DNA of 64,000 nt from assembly GCF_001975825.1 (NCBI RefSeq), contig NZ_MTKN01000016.1, forward strand, positions 62,001 to 126,000, read 5' to 3'. Origin of the DNA: [Flexibacter] sp. ATCC 35208 (GTDB taxonomy: Bacteria; Bacteroidota; Bacteroidia; Chitinophagales; Chitinophagaceae). Below, in pieces: positions 54,997 through 63,208 of the stretch. The notes beneath the pieces were generated by a model. It was not told the DNA's origin, ran no database searches, and saw only the letters and a list, made by a program, of their open reading frames with translations. Every line of letters begins with the position of its first letter. Position 1 is the stretch's first letter. The translations under genes and the position numbers were made by a program.

Positions 54997-56251
54997 ATGT
55001 CTTTATTACCTTTCTTAAGGTCGCCTCGTCGGATGCGGTGACATTAATTAATGAATAAGGTCTTGCCCCTGTAAACACATCCCATCGCCAGGTCAGCTGG
55101 CTGTTCGTACGATGCTTTCCATTATCGTACCACCAGGCGGTATATAGTTTTGTATTCCCCTCCACCAACAAGGCAGTATAAACAGACCTGCCATCCCATA
55201 CCTGCTCCTGTACCTTTTCAAATGTATACCCACTCCCCTTCCAACAGATCATAGGATGATGCTCTGAATAATAATAGGAAGGAATAAATTTCACATACAC
55301 CAACGCATCCTTACTCATTAACTGCGTAACATCATCAGGTAAATTCTTCACAATATACCCTGCGGTCTTCACAGGCAATGCATGCGCTACCACAGGCCGC
55401 GGACGCAGGTTTACATAACAGCCATAGATCATGCACGGCAGCAATATACCATTCCGTAACAATAAAGGACCAGTAGGTACAATCCGGTATATTTTCTTCT
55501 CTACCACAACCGGAGTACCAAACCGCATGATCATATACCTGCTGAAAAAAACAAAAGGCACTATAACATAACCTACTAATGACATCACTCCTACCGCCTC
55601 ATGCGACGGGGTATCCGGCATTATTTTAAACTGTACGAGACAAATGATCCGTATTAAATTGCCTATTACATTCAATCCAAACGCTACACTCAATACCCCA
55701 AGGGTCATGCCCACCGATAGATATTTTCTATACTTTTTTTGGAATCCTCCTATAATGATCATTCCACACAACATAGCAGTCACCGTCATCTGCAAACCCA
55801 TACAAGCGGGATCTACGGAGAAATCCTGTCCACCACAGCTAATGATATTCCCCTCTACTTTTGCCCCCATCACCACACTCCCCGCCAGCGCGGTCAGTTG
55901 CAAACGAATGGGAAATGTAAACAGGTCCGCCCAGAACCGGAATACCGGCGACATACAGATCATTACCAGCATAGGCAACAGATTAATCCTTCCCACATAC
56001 ATCTCCAAACAAAATACAACTGCTGTGATCAATGCCAGATAATAAAATGTATGCACCGGCACCAGTAGAAACAATGCGAACAAGCCAATAGAGATATAAA
56101 AATATCGCTGGCTTCCCTTTTTTGTTTGATCGAATTCGGTCGTGAAGGGCAGCGCTGCCAGTCCCAGCAGGAAACCGGCAGACTGCCAATCCACAAAGTG
56201 CTGCAGCCCTACAAGGAACAGGACAAGGTACACAAGTATAAGGATCCTCAT
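54893..56251 (-). CDS. xrtN: Exosortase N
   Basis: This 452-residue integral membrane protein has about eight helices and the exosortase catalytic triad: C150 in VDPACMGLQ, R201 in NVIGNLIRIICLVQF and H217 in SHEAVG. An EpsI-like periplasmic domain follows (YYYSEHHPMICWKGSGYTFE). Exosortases are thought to process PEP-CTERM proteins. The start codon overlaps the stop of the VIT gene in an ATGA, so the two are cotranslated. The last ~33 residues (after IKTFAPA) overlap the gene remnant at 54676-54996 in another frame, which suggests that the native 3' end was replaced. Confidence 0.88.
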   Translation of the reverse strand: MRILILVYLVLFLVGLQHFVDWQSAGFLLGLAALPFTTEFDQTKKGSQRYFYISIGLFALFLLVPVHTFYYLALITAVVFCLEMYVGRINLLPMLVMICMSPVFRFWADLFTFPIRLQLTALAGSVVMGAKVEGNIISCGGQDFSVDPACMGLQMTVTAMLCGMIIIGGFQKKYRKYLSVGMTLGVLSVAFGLNVIGNLIRIICLVQFKIMPDTPSHEAVGVMSLVGYVIVPFVFFSRYMIMRFGTPVVVEKKIYRIVPTGPLLLRNGILLPCMIYGCYVNLRPRPVVAHALPVKTAGYIVKNLPDDVTQLMSKDALVYVKFIPSYYYSEHHPMICWKGSGYTFEKVQEQVWDGRSVYTALLVEGNTKLYTAWWYDNGKHRTNSQLTWRWDVFTGARPYSLINVTASDEATLRKVIKTFAPASGVGGEGYACFISAVDKKFAVERFCGSSER

Positions 56252-58725
56252 ATTGCTACAGCGCGTTTCTTTTTAAACCAAACGATACATACTAACCCTA
56301 TTATGATCAAAGCCCACTCATGCGGTTCAGGCACCGCCCCTTTGCCTTTCAGGGAAGCGTTCTTCAGACTGTTGGCGTCATCATGTATATCGAAACGGTC
56401 ATAATCTGCTTGTGTTTCCAGTACGATCAGACTGGAGGCCGGGGTCACGATATAAGATTCTTTTGCAGTGGCAATGATCTCACTGTCCGACATTTTTTGC
56501 GGCCCCATTTTCTGCATGATGTGGTTGTAAGCAAATAAGCGCATCAGGTGATCAGGCGCATTGCTTACCCCCGTCTGATCATCCATATTGATCGTCACAC
56601 CTGCGGGTGCTATCACTACACGGTTATCATTCTCTATATCTCTGGGAAACTGGTGCTGCGGCAGCCATTGCGCCAGCTCTTTTACATCTCCATCCGCATA
56701 CCGGAAGAAACGGTATTCTTTCAGTGTACGCAGGTAAGGAGACAGCTCGCCACCAAGATTAAACAATTGCATTTTCCCTGGTATTTTTAATGACGTCTTT
56801 ATTTGTTCACTGAATACACTTCCTGCCAGATCACCCAAATTGGGAGACATCACATTTCCCTTCGTAATGACCAATGCGGATGCACGATCAGGTACATTGT
56901 ATACAGGAAATAAACTGTACCGGTCTTTGACCAGTCGCCCAAAGTTCTCACCAGTGGCTGTATGCCATTGATTATCGATATACACCTTTACGGGATAGTG
57001 CAGATTTAATATTTCTTTAAATTCTTCTTCCGTCCATGACTGGTTAATATCGAGGTAAATAGTTTTGATATCAGCACCACCCAATTCTTGTTTGTAAGGC
57101 GCTACAAAGAATGACTTCCCATTGGCACTAAAACGGTTACTCCGTATGCCGAGATCGATCACAGATAATTGCCAGTCTGCTTCATAAGGGCCTACGCTGG
57201 AAAAAGTATTCTTCGTACGACTGAACATTCCGGGCAATTCCACGCCTACCGGTGTCTCCTGGAAGTTGATGTTTACATCTTCGCGGGCACTGCCTGCATC
57301 CGGCCCCTGGAACCAGATATTCTGGTACACCAGTCGCTTGCCCTGTTGTAACAACGGCGTCGTGATACCGATTTTAACCTGTCTGCCGGATTGCCCTTCC
57401 ACTGGAAACACACGTACCGTCACCGTATTCCCTTCCTGCCAGTGTACCACGCTGGGATCACGGTATTCATGACCCACAATTTTTTCATACGCCTCCGCCG
57501 CTTTTTCTTTGGTAGTTAGAATACCTTTTTCTTCCTTGCCATTTATCCAGAGGGAAAGGGAAGTCACGACACCTCCTTCGGGCAAGTGAAAAGTGTAAAT
57601 AGCCTCCTGGTTATTCCAGCTATTTCTACTCATCTCCGCGTTGAAAACATTGATCGTTTTCTCTGTATACGCCATGTGCAGCGAAGGCCAGATATTCGCA
57701 TTGGTACGTACCTGAATAGTAGAGAGTTTATCGCCGCTCCACAGCCGTTCCTGTGTTTCCTGACGGCTGTCGTACATGGCGGTCAGTACCTGGGCCGCCT
57801 CTGTTTCCGGTATATAGGCAGTGCCGGTCAGGGAGGCGATCACCAGCAGCGGATCCTGCAATTGCTCGGCATCATAAAAGCTTCTTCTCCTGGGCATATC
57901 AAAGAAACTCCAGTCACCAAAAGCATCGTTCCCTGTCTGGTATACGATCCCTGCCTTCAACACCCTCTCTGTCATCGCATTACCAGGTGTCTTGCGCGCT
58001 ACATTTTCCCATGCTGGCAGGTCTTCATTGTCTGTCCTGAGATAAGCATCATCAATGGCAGAAACAGCGTTTTTCCACAGCATAGTATATACAATGATCA
58101 GTGCCACCACGCTCCCGATACCAACCAGGTAGGCATACCGGTATGTTGGCCTGAACCAGACACAGGCAGATACCAGGTTATAAGTATAGATCAAAAACAA
58201 CAGCGGGATGAACACATGCCCCCCAATACCAAATACAATCATACCAATAGCGCCAATGATACAGGTGGGCAACATACAGAACATAAGGTATAAAAAACAA
58301 CAGGTAGAAACACCCAGTATGAATGCCATAATGGTTCTCACCACAGGAGGAAATCCCTCTTTAAAACCATAGGCAATATTGTTGATGCAACACACTCCCA
58401 ATGTAATCGCCCACCAGTCAGTAGAAACTGCGAAAATTTCCATGCATTTGTTCAACGCAAAACAACTGATGAGGCACAAGGTCAGGTACACTGCAAATGC
58501 ATTGCGGCTCCTTCTCCCCTTTTTAAATCCACCCTTCCCCCATAAAAACACGAAATACAACAAAACGGACACATAAATTAACAGAAATAGGGGAAATGTG
58601 TCCTCCGACTGGCTTTGAACCATCCTAGGAAAAAAGTAGAATCCAAGGGTAACAGGAATAAGGAGTAAACCCACCCAAAGGCGCTCATCCCGGAACATGA
58701 ATTGAAAATATTGCTTATTTGTCAT
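56248..58725 (-). CDS. XrtN-system VIT domain protein with PEP-CTERM-like tail
   Basis: This 825-residue protein has about ten N-terminal membrane helices (residues 10-240), a soluble middle with a VIT-like beta domain (YTFHLPEGGVVTSLSLWING, KEKAAEAYEKIVG) and a C-terminal tail VPEPHEWALIIIGLVCIVW followed by basic residues, a PEP-CTERM-like sorting signal. It is the probable target of the adjacent exosortase N. I start it at ATG 58725. A frame from TTG 58749 would put a palindromic operator-like site inside the gene. The protein's role is unknown. Confidence 0.85.
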   Translation of the reverse strand: MTNKQYFQFMFRDERLWVGLLLIPVTLGFYFFPRMVQSQSEDTFPLFLLIYVSVLLYFVFLWGKGGFKKGRRSRNAFAVYLTLCLISCFALNKCMEIFAVSTDWWAITLGVCCINNIAYGFKEGFPPVVRTIMAFILGVSTCCFLYLMFCMLPTCIIGAIGMIVFGIGGHVFIPLLFLIYTYNLVSACVWFRPTYRYAYLVGIGSVVALIIVYTMLWKNAVSAIDDAYLRTDNEDLPAWENVARKTPGNAMTERVLKAGIVYQTGNDAFGDWSFFDMPRRRSFYDAEQLQDPLLVIASLTGTAYIPETEAAQVLTAMYDSRQETQERLWSGDKLSTIQVRTNANIWPSLHMAYTEKTINVFNAEMSRNSWNNQEAIYTFHLPEGGVVTSLSLWINGKEEKGILTTKEKAAEAYEKIVGHEYRDPSVVHWQEGNTVTVRVFPVEGQSGRQVKIGITTPLLQQGKRLVYQNIWFQGPDAGSAREDVNINFQETPVGVELPGMFSRTKNTFSSVGPYEADWQLSVIDLGIRSNRFSANGKSFFVAPYKQELGGADIKTIYLDINQSWTEEEFKEILNLHYPVKVYIDNQWHTATGENFGRLVKDRYSLFPVYNVPDRASALVITKGNVMSPNLGDLAGSVFSEQIKTSLKIPGKMQLFNLGGELSPYLRTLKEYRFFRYADGDVKELAQWLPQHQFPRDIENDNRVVIAPAGVTINMDDQTGVSNAPDHLMRLFAYNHIMQKMGPQKMSDSEIIATAKESYIVTPASSLIVLETQADYDRFDIHDDANSLKNASLKGKGAVPEPHEWALIIIGLVCIVWFKKKRAVAI

Positions 58726-58734
58726 ATCATAAAG

Positions 58735-58819
58735 TACTTTGTATTTCAAAGCTTATAGGGCTAAAAAAATCGACCATGGCCAATCTGGTGAAACACCTTT
58801 CACTTTGAAATACAAAGTA
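58735..58819. promoter_or_regulatory. Duplicated palindromic operator-like site upstream of the exosortase operon
   Basis: TACTTTGTATTTCAAAG (58735-58751) and its exact inverted copy (58803-58819) are 68 bp apart centre to centre. Each is itself near-palindromic (CTTTG-N5-CAAAG). The first copy ends 9 bp before ATG 58725. Two copies at this spacing could bind a dimeric regulator twice, probably as a repressor across the promoter. No regulator gene is next to it. Confidence 0.65.
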
Positions 58820-59002
58820 AAGGAAATAGTTTCAATCAGACAAGTCCTTTTTAAAAAAAATTCCCTACCTTCTGTCTCCACTTTTTATAAATGAAGACTG
58901 ACATTAATCAAGGAAGAATCATTATCGCGCAAAGAAAGGAAGCACTCATTTCAATGGTATAAAATTTGTCCACGTATTTATAACGCCTTAAACGACAACA
59001 CG

Positions 59003-59284
59003 ATGAAAGCAATCTGGCAAAAGGAAGTAATAGCAGAAAGCGAAAAAACTGTCATAGTCGAACATAATCACTACTTTCCTCCCGAAGCCGTAAAACAGGA
59101 AATGCTAAGTCCCAGCAAGACCCACACAATCTGTCCATGGAAAGGAGAAGCATCCTACTATGATGTAACCGTGGATGGAAAAGTAAACAAAGACGCAGCC
59201 TGGTATTACCCAGCTCCCAAAGATGCTGCAAACAACATAAAAGGTTACATCGCCTTCTGGAAAGGTGTAGAAGTGTTACGGTAA
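59003..59284 (+). CDS. DUF427 domain protein
   Basis: This 93-residue protein fits DUF427 along its whole length: VIVEHNHYFPPEAV, then CPWKGEASYYDV and AWYYPAPKDAA, with a final YIAFWKGVEV. These small single-domain proteins have no settled function. It lies 31 bp before the flavoprotein reductase on the same strand. Confidence 0.9.
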   Translation: MKAIWQKEVIAESEKTVIVEHNHYFPPEAVKQEMLSPSKTHTICPWKGEASYYDVTVDGKVNKDAAWYYPAPKDAANNIKGYIAFWKGVEVLR

Positions 59285-59315
59285 CCCATTGATCCTACTT
59301 ACTAAAAACCCGGGA

Positions 59316-60695
59316 ATGCAAAAATTTGATGCGATCGTCATTGGTTCTGGTCAGGGGGGAGTTCCCCTGGCAAAAAAACTGGCAAAGGCAGGCTGGAAAA
59401 CAGCCATTATAGAAAAACGATGGATAGGCGGTACCTGCATTAATGATGGATGCACTCCCACAAAAGCAATGATTGCCTGTGCCGAAGCAGCACATACTGT
59501 GGCCAACAGCAGGCAATGGGGGATCACTGTGTCCGGTTTTCAACTCGATTTTGAAAAAATCATCGCCCGCAAGAATGAGATTGTCACCTCCTTCAGAGGC
59601 GGGGCTACCAAAGGGCTGGAAAATACGGATGGGGTCACTACCTACTATGGCACTGCCAGCTTTAACGGCCCCAAAACAGTGGATGTAAAACTCAGAACAG
59701 GCAGCTCCGAAACCATTACAGCCGATCATATCTTTATCAATACCGGTACCTCCCCAAAGATCCCGGATATTCCCGGCCTAAATCAGGTACCCTATCTTAC
59801 TAATACGACTTTACTGGATCTGCAAACCCTTCCCTCCCACCTCATCGTACTGGGTGGCAGTTACATTGGTTTGGAATTCGGACAAATGTTCCGCCGGTTT
59901 GGTTGTCAGGTCACGATCATCGAACGCTCTACTTTGCTGAAAAGAGAAGATGAAGATGTGTCTGCCGCCATGAAAAAGATCATGGAAGGGGCTGGCATCA
60001 AAGTACATACAGGTGCAACTATCAAACAAATTGAAGGCGCCGGCGATGCCGTGAGGATCGTACTGAATGCCAATGGTGAAAGTACCACCGTCACCGGCTC
60101 TCATATTCTCGTTGCATCCGGCCGTACACCGCAGACAAAGGAATTACACCTAGATACTACCGGCATCACTACCGACGAAAAAGGCTTTATTCCTGTGAAT
60201 GAAAAACTGGAAACTTCTGTACCTGGCATCTATGCCCTTGGAGATGTAAAAGGAGACCCGGCATTTACACATATTTCCTACAATGATCATCTCATCCTGC
60301 TCAAAAATCTAGTCGAAAAAAAGAACGAAACCACTATTGGCAGACCTGTCCCCTATTGCGTATTTACCGATCCGCAATTAGGCAGAATTGGGCTAACAGA
60401 AAAGGAAGCACGCGAACAGGGTCTCGATATCCAGGTAGCCTGTCTGGATATGTCTAAAGTAGCCCGCGCTATTGAAACAGGACACACAGATGGTTTTATG
60501 AAAGCAGTGGTCGAAAAGTCAACAGGCAGGATATTAGGCGCCGCAATCTTAGGCCATAACGGCGGTGAAATCATGAGCGTACTACAAATCGCCATGATGG
60601 CAGGCATGACCGCTACACAGATCCGGGAAATGATCTTTGCGCATCCACTGTACACAGAATCATTGAACAATCTTTTCATGAGCATCACAAAGTAA
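59316..60695 (+). CDS. Mercuric reductase-like FAD disulfide oxidoreductase
   Basis: This 459-residue class I pyridine nucleotide-disulfide oxidoreductase has the FAD motif IVIGSGQGG (residues 8-15), the redox pair C41-INDG-C46 in GGTCINDGCTPTK, the second Rossmann motif (IVLGGSYIGLEFGQMF), FAD motif 2 (IYALGDVKGDPAFTH) and a C-terminal dimerisation domain with the His-Pro pair in IFAHPLYTESLNN. There is no N-terminal HMA domain and no C-terminal Cys pair of true MerA, so mercury is unlikely. ATG 59316 was chosen; the frame from TTG 59289 adds 9 residues. Reduction of a thiol or disulfide is likely. Confidence 0.88.
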   Translation: MQKFDAIVIGSGQGGVPLAKKLAKAGWKTAIIEKRWIGGTCINDGCTPTKAMIACAEAAHTVANSRQWGITVSGFQLDFEKIIARKNEIVTSFRGGATKGLENTDGVTTYYGTASFNGPKTVDVKLRTGSSETITADHIFINTGTSPKIPDIPGLNQVPYLTNTTLLDLQTLPSHLIVLGGSYIGLEFGQMFRRFGCQVTIIERSTLLKREDEDVSAAMKKIMEGAGIKVHTGATIKQIEGAGDAVRIVLNANGESTTVTGSHILVASGRTPQTKELHLDTTGITTDEKGFIPVNEKLETSVPGIYALGDVKGDPAFTHISYNDHLILLKNLVEKKNETTIGRPVPYCVFTDPQLGRIGLTEKEAREQGLDIQVACLDMSKVARAIETGHTDGFMKAVVEKSTGRILGAAILGHNGGEIMSVLQIAMMAGMTATQIREMIFAHPLYTESLNNLFMSITK

Positions 60696-60774
60696 TTGTA
60701 CTTATTACGGAACAATTTGTACAAATCAAAGATTCCCCTGTTCCTAAAAACAATATGAGTAATTTCATCCCCAT

Positions 60775-61674
60775 ATGATCAAACTGGAAAATGTGAGCAA
60801 GTCATTCCTCAACGGTAAGCCAGCCGTTTCTGCTGTATCATTCGAAGTGAATGCAGGAGAAACACTTATTCTGCTGGGCACCAGTGGAAGTGGGAAAACT
60901 ACCACACTCAGAATGATCAACCGCCTGTTATTGCCAGACAGCGGGAATATTTTTGTAAACGGTCAATCCGTATTATCCCAACGACTGGAATCCCTGAGAA
61001 GAGGCATCGGTTACGTACTACAATATCACGGTCTCTTCCCCCATTACACCGTAGGTGAAAACATCGGCGTGGTACCCGGTCTGCTCAGGTGGGATGCAGG
61101 TCGCATCGCATCGAGAGTAGCGGCATTGATGGAAAAACTCCATCTCCCTGTTTCCGATTTTCTCCATGCATATCCGCAACAACTTAGTGGCGGACAGCAA
61201 CAACGTGTAGGTCTGGCCCGCGCACTCGCCGCAGACCCACCCGTATTGCTCATGGACGAACCTTTTGGCGCACTTGACCCCGTGACCCGCGCCAGCGTAA
61301 GAAAAGAATTTCGCGCACTCGACGAAATACAATCTAAAACCATCATCATGGTCACCCATGATGTGCAGGAAGCCTTTGAACTGGGCACGCAAATCTGCCT
61401 CATGGACAAAGGCAAAGTACAGCAAACCGGCACACCCGCCGAACTCTTATTTTCACCCGCTAATGACTTTGTCAAAGCCTTTTTTGATGAACACCGCTTT
61501 ATACTGGAACTGAAAGCACTCACTATCGCCGACATCCGGCCATGGTTAGCGCCAATCAATGGCAATGATACCCTGACCATATGGGACGCCATCGCCGCCG
61601 GCATGCCCCGCAATACACTGCTGGATGCCGTAGACCAGTACAGGCAATCTAAACATATGCATGGAACCAGCTAA
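60775..61674 (+). CDS. OpuC-type ABC transporter ATP-binding protein (EgtV-like)
   Basis: This 299-residue ATPase belongs to the betaine/choline OpuCA group: Walker A GTSGSGKT (35-42), signature LSGGQQQR (137-144), Walker B LLMDEP (158-163) and H-loop MVTHDVQEAFELG. It lacks the paired CBS domains common in osmoregulatory OpuA/OpuC ATPases. The following permease starts inside it with a 14-bp overlap. With egtB next in the operon it probably powers uptake of ergothioneine or a related betaine, like EgtV. Confidence 0.85.
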   Translation: MIKLENVSKSFLNGKPAVSAVSFEVNAGETLILLGTSGSGKTTTLRMINRLLLPDSGNIFVNGQSVLSQRLESLRRGIGYVLQYHGLFPHYTVGENIGVVPGLLRWDAGRIASRVAALMEKLHLPVSDFLHAYPQQLSGGQQQRVGLARALAADPPVLLMDEPFGALDPVTRASVRKEFRALDEIQSKTIIMVTHDVQEAFELGTQICLMDKGKVQQTGTPAELLFSPANDFVKAFFDEHRFILELKALTIADIRPWLAPINGNDTLTIWDAIAAGMPRNTLLDAVDQYRQSKHMHGTS

Positions 61675-63208
61675 CAGCTTTATTGACTTTCTACAGCAGG
61701 AATCCGGCAAAATACTGGAACAAACCCTGCAACATATCGGCCTTACCTTTATCTCTTTGTTGATCGCCGTTGTGATTGGTGTGCCCCTGGGTATCCTCAT
61801 CACCCGCAGGCCTAAAATGGCAGGTGCCGTATTGGGCATTGCAGGAGTATTACAAACCATCCCCAGTATAGCCCTTTTAGGCTTCATGATTCCCCTGTTA
61901 GGGATTGGCCCTTTACCTGCTATCGTCGCGTTATTTTTGTATGCGCTATTGCCCATTGTACGCAATACTTATACAGGGATCATACAGATGGATCCCGCCG
62001 TTATCGAAGCGGCGACCGGTATCGGTATGAGCCCCCGTCAATTATTATTTAAAGTACAACTACCACTCGCCATGCCTGTGATACTGGCGGGTGTAAGAAC
62101 CGCTACCGTGATCAATGTGGGTGTCGCCACCCTCGCTGCCTACATTGCTGCCGGTGGCTTAGGGGAATTCATTTTCGGTGGTATCGCGCTCAACAACACG
62201 AACATGATCCTGGCTGGTGCCATTCCTGCGGCCTTGCTCGCTATCTTATTCGACTGGGGCCTCTCCCGCATCAAATTCCGCAAGGTGTTCCTGCTGCCGC
62301 TGCTGATATTGGTGCTATCCTCTTTTTACCTGCTCCCTGACTTTTATGGTTCTAAATTGCTCGCAGGCTTTACCCCGGAATTCATGGGACGGAATGATGG
62401 AGATGTAGGTTTAAAAAAGATCTATGGATTAAAAATTCGCACGGTGGTAATCAGCGATATGATCATGTACAAAGCCGCTTACGACAAAAAGGTAGACGTA
62501 ATCAGCGGCAGCAGTACCGATGGCCGTGTAAAAGCGTATGACCTCCAGGTATTACAGGATGACAAACACATATTTCCGCCGTATTACGCCGCACCAATTG
62601 TGAGACAGGACGTGCTTGACAAATACCCCGAACTGGCCCCGGCCCTCGATAAACTGTCTGGTACAATTAATGATAGTATCATGACGGCCTTGAATTACCG
62701 GGTAGATATTTTAAAACAGTCCCCGGCTGTTGTTGCTAAGGAGTTTCTCGATGCCCACCACTTGCTGCGATCACCCGGAACGGGTACAAAAGGTACGATC
62801 CGCATTGGCGCCAAGATCTTTGGTGACGGCTACATCCTCGCAAATATGTACAAATTACTGGTTGAAGGTTTTACTGATCTGCATGTAGAAACAATGACCG
62901 GTCTGGGAGGTACAAAGATCTGCTTTGAAGCACTCACCAATGCACAGATTGACCTGTACCCGGAATATACCGGTACCGGTCTGCTCGTCATCTTACTGGC
63001 ACCTCCGTCTACCCTCGATTCATTGGGTGGACAGGCTGATAAAGTTTATGACTACGTGGCAGCGGCCTTTCAACAACGCTATCATATTAAATGGCTGGCA
63101 CCTGTTGGATTCAATAATACGTATGCATTAATGATGCGCAGACAACAGGCCAGTGCTTTAAAAATTAAGACTATCAGCGACCTGACAAAATACTTACAAT
63201 GGAATTAA
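61661..63208 (+). CDS. ABC permease fused to a solute-binding domain with swapped halves (EgtU-like)
   Basis: This 515-residue protein begins with an OpuCB-type permease (residues 1-210, EAATGIGMSPRQLLFKVQLP), then an anchor helix (212-232). A periplasmic OpuAC-like binding domain follows in unusual order. The canonical C-terminal half comes first (GFTPEFMGRNDG, DLQVLQDDKHIFPPYYAAPI; 235-372). The canonical N-terminal half comes last (GTIRIGAKIFGDG, IDLYPEYTGTG, GFNNTYALMM; 376-515). The order differs from standard OpuC/EgtU binding domains as I recall them and so looks like a circular permutation. The frame is intact. Overlap with the ATPase and egtB genes suggests an ergothioneine importer. 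Confidence 0.85.
   Translation: MEPANSFIDFLQQESGKILEQTLQHIGLTFISLLIAVVIGVPLGILITRRPKMAGAVLGIAGVLQTIPSIALLGFMIPLLGIGPLPAIVALFLYALLPIVRNTYTGIIQMDPAVIEAATGIGMSPRQLLFKVQLPLAMPVILAGVRTATVINVGVATLAAYIAAGGLGEFIFGGIALNNTNMILAGAIPAALLAILFDWGLSRIKFRKVFLLPLLILVLSSFYLLPDFYGSKLLAGFTPEFMGRNDGDVGLKKIYGLKIRTVVISDMIMYKAAYDKKVDVISGSSTDGRVKAYDLQVLQDDKHIFPPYYAAPIVRQDVLDKYPELAPALDKLSGTINDSIMTALNYRVDILKQSPAVVAKEFLDAHHLLRSPGTGTKGTIRIGAKIFGDGYILANMYKLLVEGFTDLHVETMTGLGGTKICFEALTNAQIDLYPEYTGTGLLVILLAPPSTLDSLGGQADKVYDYVAAAFQQRYHIKWLAPVGFNNTYALMMRRQQASALKIKTISDLTKYLQWN

Noticed and set aside
58891-58962. Possible 23-codon ORF (MKTDINQGRIIIAQRKEALI...) before the DUF427 gene
   Set aside because: It is very short, with no ribosome-binding site and no recognised relative. 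It is more likely leader sequence.
59316-60695. Mercuric reductase (merA)
   Set aside because: The redox pair and fold match, but the C-terminal Cys pair and HMA domain of MerA are absent and no other mer genes are near.
60775-63208. Simple osmoprotectant (glycine betaine/proline) transporter
   Set aside because: The family name would suggest it, but the ATPase lacks CBS domains and the operon continues into egtB, which favours an ergothioneine-type substrate. It is not excluded.
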